From contig NZ_LT732526.1 in assembly GCF_900155545.1 (NCBI RefSeq), positions 343,098-390,676 on the forward strand: 47,579 nucleotides of DNA. Reading direction: 5' to 3'. The stretch is from Clostridium sp. Marseille-P2415 (GTDB lineage: Bacteria > Bacillota > Clostridia > Lachnospirales > Lachnospiraceae). Below, piece by piece: positions 41,305-47,579 of the stretch (positions within the stretch are counted from its first letter, which is position 1; each line of letters starts with the position of its first letter). A model generated the notes under the pieces. It had not been told where the DNA came from, did not search any database, and worked only from the letters and a program-made list of their open reading frames with translations. The position numbers were made by a program, and so were the translations under genes.

Positions 41305-42012
41305 TTAATAATAAATCTGCCGGTGACCGTCAATGCTCTCCTGCAGGGAGCGTTTCAAATAACTGACCGCTCCGGAAAAGTCCCGTTCTTCAATATGGGT
41401 ACAAAGTTCATTTGTATTTTCATACAGTGCAGGAACTCCGTATAATGCGCAAAAGCGCAGCCACAGGGTACAGGTCAGTGATTTAAAAGAACGAAAGATT
41501 AACGGCAGCAGGGAATTGCCGGAAAACAGCGCAAGATGATGATGAAATGAAAATGCCTGATCTACGGCGTATTCCGGGTGATTGATACGGCCGATTTCTT
41601 CGGTGAAGGCGCGAAGCTGTGCGATTTCCTGATCCGTGATGCGCGCCGCAAAAAGTTCGATGGCCAGCGTATCCAGAGCAATACGGAGCTCTAAAATGGA
41701 ACGGACTTCCTCTCGCCGCAAGATGCCGCCATTATAATTAACGATTGATAAAAAGGTGTCAATGGTACCATCCTTCCGGTAATCGGCTACAAAAATACCT
41801 AAGCGTGGACGGATCACGAGAAAACCCTTGCCGGCCAGTTCTGCGATTCCGGCGTTGACCACCGAGCGGCTGACCTGCATGGATGAGGCAAGTTCCCTCT
41901 CGGGAGGAAGTCTGGTGCCCACCGGCAGGCGGCCGGAGAGAATGTAAGACTCCAGTTCTTTTATAAAAAGTTCTTTCAATGTAGGTGCGCTAAGCTTTCT
42001 GAATTCCATCAT
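41305..42012 (-). CDS. FadR-subfamily (FCD) GntR transcriptional regulator
   Basis: The 235-residue protein has a GntR wHTH (LPPERELASSMQVSRSVVNAG, split, then GKGFLVIRPRLGIFV) and an all-helical FCD sensor from about residue 95. The sensor contains the metal/ligand His/Asp pattern RSILELRIALDTL, FHHHLALFSGN and CTHIEERD. Such regulators sense carboxylates such as lactate, glycolate or gluconate. Its gene is divergent from the DUF5692-hypB-oxidoreductase-hypA operon. Two perfect TGGTATGACCA boxes lie between them, so it very probably represses both itself and that operon. Confidence 0.9.
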   Translation of the reverse strand: MMEFRKLSAPTLKELFIKELESYILSGRLPVGTRLPPERELASSMQVSRSVVNAGIAELAGKGFLVIRPRLGIFVADYRKDGTIDTFLSIVNYNGGILRREEVRSILELRIALDTLAIELFAARITDQEIAQLRAFTEEIGRINHPEYAVDQAFSFHHHLALFSGNSLLPLIFRSFKSLTCTLWLRFCALYGVPALYENTNELCTHIEERDFSGAVSYLKRSLQESIDGHRQIYY

Positions 42013-42043
42013 AAATGATCCCCCGCTGCTATTTTATTGTCAC

Positions 42044-42054
42044 TGGTATGACCA
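42044..42054. promoter_or_regulatory. FCD-GntR operator, copy 1
   Basis: TGGTATGACCA, the TGGT-N3-ACCA inverted repeat typical of FadR-family regulators, lies 32 bases upstream of the regulator ATG. Confidence 0.8.
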
Positions 42055-42149
42055 ATGACCACAACCATTATTTTACAGTTATCCTATACAAAAAGCAAGG
42101 GCTAAATCTGTTGAATATCCTGATTTTAGAACAATATATCAAATCGTCT

Positions 42150-42179
42150 TTGACATTCAAATTAAGAAAGCGTTAAAAT
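42150..42179 (+). promoter_or_regulatory. Promoter of the DUF5692-hypB-hypA operon
   Basis: TTGACA (42150-42155) and TAAAAT (42174-42179) are spaced by 18 bases. Operator copy 2 lies about 15 bases past the expected start site. Confidence 0.68.
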
Positions 42180-42199
42180 ATAAACAAATATTTTACTTT

Positions 42200-42210
42200 T
42201 GGTATGACCA
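42200..42210. promoter_or_regulatory. FCD-GntR operator, copy 2
   Basis: An identical TGGTATGACCA, just downstream of the rightward promoter and 40 bases before the membrane-protein gene. The position suits a roadblock or promoter-occluding repressor. Confidence 0.8.
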
Positions 42211-42249
42211 GAAGAAGTCGCCAAAGGTTTACATGATGGAGGTATGAAA

Positions 42250-43251
42250 ATGTTTGTATTTCATTATGGTGAGGGAGCTTCCCTCAGTTCTTCGCTGCTT
42301 GCATGGCTTTGTGTTTTTGCTGCGTTATTCCTTTTCAATGAGGTGTCCCGCCGTTATAAGGTCATGGGGGTCCTTTTTTTTGTTGTGATGCCGGTTGTTT
42401 TATCGGCCCTTTGGTTCACGGTTTTGAGAAAGAGAACCTATACCGACTGGTTCCACCTTGCCAAGGTCTATTCTGCAACAGCGGGCTGCATCGGCTTTTG
42501 GCTGATCCGCTATTTTGTGAGAAAACGCAGGGATGGAACGGTCTGGCGTCTTGCCGACAGCCGCATTGCACTGTGTTTCCCGCCTTTGATACTGGCTGTT
42601 AACATCCTGGAGGCTGTTACCCGGGATATACAAGTGGGAATTACCTGTCAATTGATGTCACAGGAGGTGACCGCTGACGTGCCGGTTCTTCTGATGGGAG
42701 GTCCCTGGAATTTTATGAATGCGGCTGCAGGACTGCTTAATATCGTCACCATAACCGGGTGGTCCGGCATCTGTCTCCGTAAGGTTACGAAAAAAGACGG
42801 CAGCCGGGATATGCTCTGGCCGGATATGCTGTGGTTCTGGATTGCAGCTTACGATCTGTGGAATTTTGCTTACACCTATAACTGCCTGCCCCATCATGCG
42901 TGGTATTGCGGCCTTGCCCTGCTGCTGGCACCCACCGTCTGCTCATTTACCATTGGAAAAGGGGCATGGCTGCAGCACCGGGCGCATACGCTGGCATTGT
43001 GGTGCATGTTTGCCCAGACGTTTCCGATGTTTCAGGATACCGGACGCTTCCGGGTCGATTCCACCTATAATCCAGGGATTTATTTTGCAGTCAGCCTGAC
43101 CGCATTGCTGTTCAATGCCGGCGTTACAATTTATATGGTTTACAAAGCACGAAAGAGTCACCGGAACCCTTATACCCAGGAACTCTATATTGATTTAAAA
43201 GCCTATCATACCGTAAAAATTCTGGCAGAAGAATCAGCAGCGGCAAGATAA
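42250..43251 (+). CDS. DUF5692-type multi-span membrane protein
   Basis: A roughly 333-residue protein with about eight membrane spans (LAWLCVFAALFLFNEVS, VMGVLFFVVMPVVLSALWF, ALCFPPLILAVNILEA, LWFWIAAYDLWNFAYTY, GLALLLAPTVCSFTIG). Short loops carry WNFMNAAAGLLN and HHAWYCG. It resembles the DUF5692 family as I remember it; the function is unknown. His/Trp-rich loops (NCLPHHAWYC) might bind a metal or cofactor. As first gene of the operon with hypB and hypA it could be a transporter or a membrane partner of the oxidoreductase. ATG 42250 has GGAGG seven bases upstream; ATG 42244 is too close. Confidence 0.72.
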   Translation: MFVFHYGEGASLSSSLLAWLCVFAALFLFNEVSRRYKVMGVLFFVVMPVVLSALWFTVLRKRTYTDWFHLAKVYSATAGCIGFWLIRYFVRKRRDGTVWRLADSRIALCFPPLILAVNILEAVTRDIQVGITCQLMSQEVTADVPVLLMGGPWNFMNAAAGLLNIVTITGWSGICLRKVTKKDGSRDMLWPDMLWFWIAAYDLWNFAYTYNCLPHHAWYCGLALLLAPTVCSFTIGKGAWLQHRAHTLALWCMFAQTFPMFQDTGRFRVDSTYNPGIYFAVSLTALLFNAGVTIYMVYKARKSHRNPYTQELYIDLKAYHTVKILAEESAAAR

Positions 43252-43272
43252 CAGAAAGGAGGAGAAACGGGC

Positions 43273-43938
43273 ATGAATGACTTACGAATACTGGAGATCA
43301 AAAAGAGCGTGTACGCAGATAATGACCGTGAGGCAGATAAACTGCGGTGTGAGCTGAAAGAGCAGGGCGTATTTCTGCTTAACTTAATGTCCTCTCCCGG
43401 AGCGGGGAAGACAACAACTCTGCGGGGGACCCTGGAACGGTTGAAACATGAGTTTTCCATCGGAGTTATGGAAGCGGACATTGATTCTGATGTAGATGCG
43501 CGTGCCATAGAAGAGACCGGTGTAAAGGTCATACAGCTGCACACCGGCGGTATGTGTCATCTGGATGCAGGCATGACGAGGCAGGGGCTTACAGGCCTTG
43601 GCACAGTTGGGCTTGACCTCGCTATTCTGGAAAATGTGGGAAACCTTGTCTGCCCGGCTGAGTTTGATACCGGAGCGGTGAAAAACGCCATGATTTTGTC
43701 AGTGCCGGAGGGGGACGACAAACCGCTTAAATATCCGCTCATGTTCAGCGTCTGCCAGGTGGTCCTGATCAATAAAATTGATGTGCTGCCTTATTTTGAT
43801 TTCAATCTTAAAGCAGTACGTGAACGGATCAGGGAGCGGAACCCAGGTGCAAAAGTGATCCCGATTTCCGCCCGTACCGGAGAAGGAATGGACGAATGGG
43901 CCGGCTGGCTGCGCGATGAGGTAAGGAGGTTCCTTTGA
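43273..43938 (+). CDS. hypB: Nickel-insertion GTPase HypB
   Basis: The 221-residue GTPase helps deliver nickel to metalloenzymes. The P-loop SSPGAGKTTT is at 40-49, with EADIDSDVDA as switch and NKID plus SAR as guanine-specific motifs. The metal site at the dimer interface is intact: Cys95-His96 (GGMCHLDAG) and Cys127 (NLVCPAEFD) have the same spacing as Cys166-His167 and Cys198 of the E. coli protein. The N-terminal CxxCGC high-affinity motif is absent, as in many HypB. It lies 21 bases after the membrane protein. No hydrogenase genes are in the window. Confidence 0.92.
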   Translation: MNDLRILEIKKSVYADNDREADKLRCELKEQGVFLLNLMSSPGAGKTTTLRGTLERLKHEFSIGVMEADIDSDVDARAIEETGVKVIQLHTGGMCHLDAGMTRQGLTGLGTVGLDLAILENVGNLVCPAEFDTGAVKNAMILSVPEGDDKPLKYPLMFSVCQVVLINKIDVLPYFDFNLKAVRERIRERNPGAKVIPISARTGEGMDEWAGWLRDEVRRFL

Positions 43939-43940
43939 AT

Positions 43941-46682
43941 ATGGCTGAAAAAACAATAAAACCTTCCACCGTGGACAGAAATGAAAAATACATCGGGAAT
44001 CCTAAAATTCTTGCTTTGGCAAATCACATTGGACGAAAGAAACCGGGGGCGAAAGACGCTTATGATTACAATGCACCCGAATACCGGATCCTGGAGCCGG
44101 TAGTTACCGATTCCATGGCTGATATCTGCATGGCCATGGCCATTCGCGAGAAGGTAACTGCCGAAACGGTTGCGGGACGCTTAAAGAAACCGGCAGAGGA
44201 ATGCCACCGGCTCCTTCTGGAGCTTGCGGATATTGGCGTGTGCTTTGTCAATACCATAGAAGGAAAGGATACCTTCTGGTATGATACCTGGGTACCGGGC
44301 ATTATGGAGATGATGACAAATCACCCCACCAATCCCATCAGGTATCCGCAGATCCCAGAGGCATTTGAAGCCTACGGCCGCATCCGCGGCGGAAAGACCG
44401 CAGGAATGACACCGGTGGGAATCGGCCTCATGCGGGTGATCCCTATTGAAAAAGCCATAAGCGGCGAGAGCCGCCGGGCTTCCTATGAAGAGTTATCAAA
44501 GCATATTGATGAGCATGACATTTTTTCCGTGTCCAACTGTTCCTGCCGTACGGTGCGGGAGATCATGGGAGAGGGCTGCGGACATTTAAAGGAGGATATG
44601 TGCATCCAGATGGGGCATGCAGCCGAATATTACATACGGACCGGGCGGGGAAGAAAGGTGGAAAAAGAAGAAGTCTGCCAGATCCTGCACCGGGCAGAGG
44701 AAAACGGCCTGATGCATGAGATACCGAACCTGGACGGAGACGGCAGGACTCACGCCATCTGCAACTGCTGCGGATGCGGCTGTCTTTCCATGCGGACCGC
44801 ACAGATGTTTCTGAATGCCGATATGGTCCGGTCAAACTATATCTCACAGATTGACCGGGAAAAATGTGTGGCCTGCGGACAATGTGTGGAAAACTGCCCG
44901 GTCAATGCACTTGTGCTCGGCCAGAAGATCTGTTCAACAAAGCCGGTGATAAACAGGATCGTACGTGAGGAAACACCCCGGAATACGGAATGGACGCCGG
45001 AGCGCTGGAATACAGAGTACCGCACCAACCGGAAAAATGTTGTTGATACCGGCACTTCTCCCTGTAAAACCCAATGCCCTGCGCACATTGCAGTACAGGG
45101 ATACATAAAGCTTGCCGCCCAGGGACGGTATACCGAAGCACTGGAACTGATTAAAAAGGAAAACCCGTTCCCTGCTGTCTGCGGAAGCATCTGTAACCGC
45201 CGGTGTGAATCGGCCTGTACCCGGGGAGACATTGATGAACCCGTAGCAATTGATGAGATTAAAAAATTTATCGCTTATCAGGACTTAAATGAAGCCCGTT
45301 GTTTTGTTCCGGAAAAACGCCACAGCTATGGCCGGCCCATAGCTGTGGTCGGAGCAGGTCCGGCCGGCCTTTCCTGTGCCTATTTTCTTGCAGTGGATGG
45401 ATATAAGGTGACCGTGTTTGAAAAGGAAAAGGAGCCAGGCGGGATGCTGATGATGGGAATCCCGTCCTTCCGTTTGGGAAAAGACGTGGTTCATGCAGAA
45501 ATCAATGTACTCCGCAAGCTGGGCGTGGAATTCAAAACAGGCGTGGAAGTGGGAAGGGATATTACCATCGGGCAGCTGCGCAGACAGGGATTTGAGGCTT
45601 TTTACCTGGCAATCGGCGCTCAGGAAGGCCGCGGTCTTGGGATAGAAGGCGAAGAAGCCGGGGGGGTATATTCCGGCATTGATTTTATCCGCCGTATAAA
45701 CCGTCTGGAAGATGTGAAGCTGTTTGGGAAGGCCATTGTGATCGGCGGCGGAAACGTGGCAATAGATGTTGCGCGCACGGCTGCCCGTGCGGAGGCTGAA
45801 AACGTGGAGCTTTACTGTCTTGAGAGCCCGGAGGAAATGCCGGCCTCACATGATGAACTGGAGGAGGCAAAGGAAGAAAACATAGGGATTCATAATGGCT
45901 GGGGCCCGGTCCGGATTATTGCGGAAAACGGACGGGTTACGGGGGTTGAGTTCCGGCGCTGTGTATCGGTGTTTGATAAAAACGGCCGTTTTACGCCTGT
46001 GTTCGATGATCGTGATACTATGATAGCGGAAGCTGACTGGGTATTGCTTTCCGTCGGTCAGACCATAAGCTGGGGCAATCTGCTTAAAGGCACAGGGATT
46101 GTCTGCAATCCTGACGGTACCATAAAGGCCGACCCCTTTACTTACCAGACTGATGAGCCGGATATCTTTGCCGGCGGAGACGCGTTTACCGGCCCCGGAT
46201 TTGCCATTGATGCGATTGCGGCGGGTAAGCAGGGAGCGGTTTCCATCCACCGGTTTGTACAGCCGGGCCAGAGCCTCGTCATTGGACGGGACCGCCGTGA
46301 ATATAAGTCCCTGGATAAAGATTCCCTTGTATTGGAGACCTATGACCGCATGCCCCGTCAGAAGGTCAGACAAAAGGCAAATCCTCACAGCTTCTCCGAT
46401 GAACGCGGTACCTTTACCGAAGAGCAGGTACAAAAAGAGACGGAACGCTGCCTGGGCTGCGGGGCCGCAGTGGTGGATGAATTCCTGTGCGTAGGCTGCG
46501 GCCAGTGTACCACCAAGTGTAAATTTGATGCAATCTCACTGATACGCCGATATGACGGGGAAGGCGTATCCCTGCTGGATATGAAAAAAGCGGTTTTGCC
46601 CCATGTGGTAAAACGCAGAGCGAAAATAACCATGAAAAAAATTCGTAAGGCAATGAGCAGACAGGAGGCGTTCCATGCATGA
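43941..46682 (+). CDS. Multi-domain Fe-S/FAD NAD(P)-binding oxidoreductase (GltD-like core)
   Basis: A 914-residue protein with three parts. The N-terminal third has a helical region, an NCSCR pair near 200, the dense Cys cluster CNCCGCGC near 274-281 and one ferredoxin motif CVACGQCVENCP near 309. The middle is a GltD-type module: Cys-rich CKTQCPAHIAVQGYI (375 on), VCGSICNRRCESAC, FAD loop VVGAGPAGLSCAYFL near 469, NAD(P) loop VIGGGNVAIDVARTA near 600 and FAGGDAFTGPGFAIDAIAAG. The C-terminus has CLGCG near 837 and CVGCGQCTTKCKFDAI. It should move electrons between NAD(P)H and an Fe-S partner. It lies between hypB and hypA, overlapping hypA by eight bases. ATG 43941 is preferred; TTG 43935 is possible. 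Confidence 0.85.
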   Translation: MAEKTIKPSTVDRNEKYIGNPKILALANHIGRKKPGAKDAYDYNAPEYRILEPVVTDSMADICMAMAIREKVTAETVAGRLKKPAEECHRLLLELADIGVCFVNTIEGKDTFWYDTWVPGIMEMMTNHPTNPIRYPQIPEAFEAYGRIRGGKTAGMTPVGIGLMRVIPIEKAISGESRRASYEELSKHIDEHDIFSVSNCSCRTVREIMGEGCGHLKEDMCIQMGHAAEYYIRTGRGRKVEKEEVCQILHRAEENGLMHEIPNLDGDGRTHAICNCCGCGCLSMRTAQMFLNADMVRSNYISQIDREKCVACGQCVENCPVNALVLGQKICSTKPVINRIVREETPRNTEWTPERWNTEYRTNRKNVVDTGTSPCKTQCPAHIAVQGYIKLAAQGRYTEALELIKKENPFPAVCGSICNRRCESACTRGDIDEPVAIDEIKKFIAYQDLNEARCFVPEKRHSYGRPIAVVGAGPAGLSCAYFLAVDGYKVTVFEKEKEPGGMLMMGIPSFRLGKDVVHAEINVLRKLGVEFKTGVEVGRDITIGQLRRQGFEAFYLAIGAQEGRGLGIEGEEAGGVYSGIDFIRRINRLEDVKLFGKAIVIGGGNVAIDVARTAARAEAENVELYCLESPEEMPASHDELEEAKEENIGIHNGWGPVRIIAENGRVTGVEFRRCVSVFDKNGRFTPVFDDRDTMIAEADWVLLSVGQTISWGNLLKGTGIVCNPDGTIKADPFTYQTDEPDIFAGGDAFTGPGFAIDAIAAGKQGAVSIHRFVQPGQSLVIGRDRREYKSLDKDSLVLETYDRMPRQKVRQKANPHSFSDERGTFTEEQVQKETERCLGCGAAVVDEFLCVGCGQCTTKCKFDAISLIRRYDGEGVSLLDMKKAVLPHVVKRRAKITMKKIRKAMSRQEAFHA

Positions 46683-47016
46683 GTTGGGTATTATCGCTGA
46701 GGTAGTGCGCGTGGTAGAGAATATCGCCCGCGAGCAGCAGCTGACAAAGGTGGAAACGCTGGTGCTGCAGATCGGCGAGCTGGCTTCGGTGGTACCTTAT
46801 TATGTGGAGCAGTGTTATCCCGCCGCTGTTTACGGCACGCTGCTGGAAAACACCCGTCTGGAGATTGAAATCATTCCGGGAAATGGACGATGCTGCCAAT
46901 GCGGTAAAGTATTCCATGTCCTGGAGAACTTACATAAATGCCCTGTTTGCGGGAGTACTTCCTGGGAATTGCTTGGCGGACGGGAGTTTATGATTAAAGA
47001 AATTGTGGCCTGTTAA
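46675..47016 (+). CDS. hypA: Nickel metallochaperone HypA
   Basis: The 113-residue protein starts MHELGI, where His2 and Glu3 help bind nickel. It carries a zinc site from CCQCG (73-76) and CPVCG (89-92), matching the two CxxC pairs of HypA/HybF. It partners with HypB to load nickel. It overlaps the oxidoreductase gene by eight bases and is the last gene of the operon. Length and all metal ligands are normal. Confidence 0.93.
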   Translation: MHELGIIAEVVRVVENIAREQQLTKVETLVLQIGELASVVPYYVEQCYPAAVYGTLLENTRLEIEIIPGNGRCCQCGKVFHVLENLHKCPVCGSTSWELLGGREFMIKEIVAC

Positions 47017-47026
47017 TGGAGTGCAG

Positions 47027-47078
47027 AAAAGCCGGTGTAAGGAGTTGATTTTTATCAAACTTTTATGCTGGCTTTTTT
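47027..47078 (+). terminator. Terminator of the hyp operon
   Basis: AAAAGCC (47027-47033) pairs with GGCTTTT (47070-47076), with an inner TTGAT/ATCAA stem, and ends in six T. Confidence 0.7.
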
Positions 47079-47116
47079 ACTACCGGAAAATAGCGTAAGA
47101 TAGCGGTAAAAAAAGA

Positions 47117-47145
47117 TTGACAAGAAAAATATTGAGGTGTAATAT
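47117..47145 (+). promoter_or_regulatory. Promoter of the PadR gene
   Basis: TTGACA (47117-47122) and TAATAT (47140-47145) are spaced by 17 bases, about 60 bases before the ATG. Confidence 0.8.
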
Positions 47146-47152
47146 AAAACCA

Positions 47153-47171
47153 ATATATCGATACGATATAT
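47153..47171. promoter_or_regulatory. Inverted repeat at the PadR start site (probable operator)
   Basis: ATATATCG and CGATATAT are perfect 8-bp arms around ATA, directly at or after the expected transcription start. A second ATCGATAT lies at about 47177-47184. PadR regulators commonly bind such A/T-rich inverted repeats over their own promoter. Confidence 0.6.
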
Positions 47172-47206
47172 ATATGATCGATATAAAATAGACAAAGGAG
47201 GCAATT

Positions 47207-47579
47207 ATGCTAGAATTCATAATTCTTGGATTCCTCATGAACGGTGAAAAAAGCGGATATGACTTAAAGCAATGGATGACTTATTCAACATCCTATTTCT
47301 TTGATGCGAGCTTTGGAAGTATCTATCCGGCGCTAAAGAGGCTGGAGAGTAAGCGCCTGGTTCTGTTTCATGAATCTGTTGAGGGGAGTAAGTATAAGAA
47401 GGTATACCGGATCACCGAGAGCGGAAAAGAAGCTTTTTTGAATTGGGTTGCGGAACCGGTCCTTTTCGAAAAGTCAAGACAAGACCATTTGGTAAAGATT
47501 TTCTTTTATGAATTTTTGCCCAAAGAAAATGCAATTGCCAATTTAAAAGCTCTTGTTAAAATGATTGAACCCGTTGTAA
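47207..47579 (+). CDS. PadR family transcriptional regulator (3' end beyond window)
   Basis: 124 codons are visible and remain open at the edge. The start LEFIILGFLMNGEKSGYDLK is the classical PadR N-terminus. FFDASFGSIYPALKRLESK is the recognition helix with wing, and KKVYRITESGKEAFLNWV follows. A Vir_C-type dimerisation domain begins (HLVKIFFYEFLPKENAIANLK). The protein is expected near 175-180 residues, so roughly a third is missing. AAAGGAGG lies six bases before the ATG. It probably represses itself through the inverted repeat at 47153-47171. Confidence 0.9.
   Translation, partial: MLEFIILGFLMNGEKSGYDLKQWMTYSTSYFFDASFGSIYPALKRLESKRLVLFHESVEGSKYKKVYRITESGKEAFLNWVAEPVLFEKSRQDHLVKIFFYEFLPKENAIANLKALVKMIEPVV

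Noticed and set aside
43273-47016. Ordinary hydrogenase maturation locus
   Set aside because: No hydrogenase structural gene and none of hypC, hypD, hypE or hypF is present; a terminator closes the operon right after hypA.
1-47579. tRNA, rRNA, CRISPR arrays, insertion sequences, toxin-antitoxin pairs
   Set aside because: Reading through the window I found no regular spaced repeats, transposase motifs, cloverleaf-like intergenic segments or rRNA blocks. A covariance-model scan would be needed to exclude small RNAs fully.

Overview
The window looks like a chromosomal segment of an anaerobic gut-type Firmicute of the Lachnospiraceae (Lacrimispora/Hungatella/Clostridium clostridioforme type). 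The basis is moderate GC, strong AGGAGG-type ribosome sites, sigma-A promoters of TTGACA/TATAAT form, many sugar operons with one-component regulators, and small Clostridia-type proteins. I saw no phage, insertion sequence, CRISPR array, rRNA or tRNA. The species call is inference from gene style only.

Layout. 1-8000: stand-alone genes (secreted protein N-terminus, DUF1801/YdeI protein, AIM24 protein, ferritin-like protein, Cys-rich small protein, AraC regulator, UlaG-like hydrolase), then a translationally coupled alkylation-repair cassette (alkA-adaA-ogt), an amidase and a quinone-reductase-like flavoprotein. 8146-19861: two LacI paralogues, the second without a DNA-binding domain, then a sugar operon made of an isomerase, split transketolase, FGGY kinase, lipoprotein sugar-binding protein, DUF2291 lipoprotein, ABC ATPase and permease. 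Its gene set fits the non-oxidative D-apiose route (isomerase, apulose kinase, apulose-4-phosphate transketolase). 19878-22203: RpiR regulator and a GH4 glycosidase. 22207-25380: promoter, preQ1-I-like riboswitch, intrinsic terminator and queD-queE-folE-queC-queF. 25387-30801: ArAE exporter, DUF1456 protein, a gene behind a leader terminator, MerR/GyrI regulator, DUF554 membrane protein, a decayed stretch and a DUF4180 protein.

30841-39522: shikimate-dehydrogenase-like gene, DeoR regulator, divergent tpiA paralogue, then pdxA2, DUF1537 kinase, rpiB, kdgT, ycxB-like and PPi-type PFK. This is a four-carbon acid-sugar (threonate/erythronate-like) pathway feeding DHAP into glycolysis. 39726-41225: sugar acetyltransferase, a scar holding remnants of a flavoprotein gene and an HxlR gene, and a tiny membrane protein. 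41305-47016: FCD-GntR regulator divergent from DUF5692 membrane protein, hypB, a 914-residue Fe-S/FAD oxidoreductase and hypA. Two perfect TGGTATGACCA operators lie between them. No hydrogenase structural gene or hypCDEF is visible. 47117-47579: PadR regulator cut by the window edge.

The most interesting items are the HypAB-Fe-S flavoprotein-DUF5692 operon as a candidate nickel-linked redox system, the DNA-binding-less LacI paralogue with a duplicated operator/promoter, the apiose-type operon, the C4 acid-sugar operon pairing TpiA and RpiB paralogues, and three separate deletion-type lesions (alkA, about 29940, about 40620).
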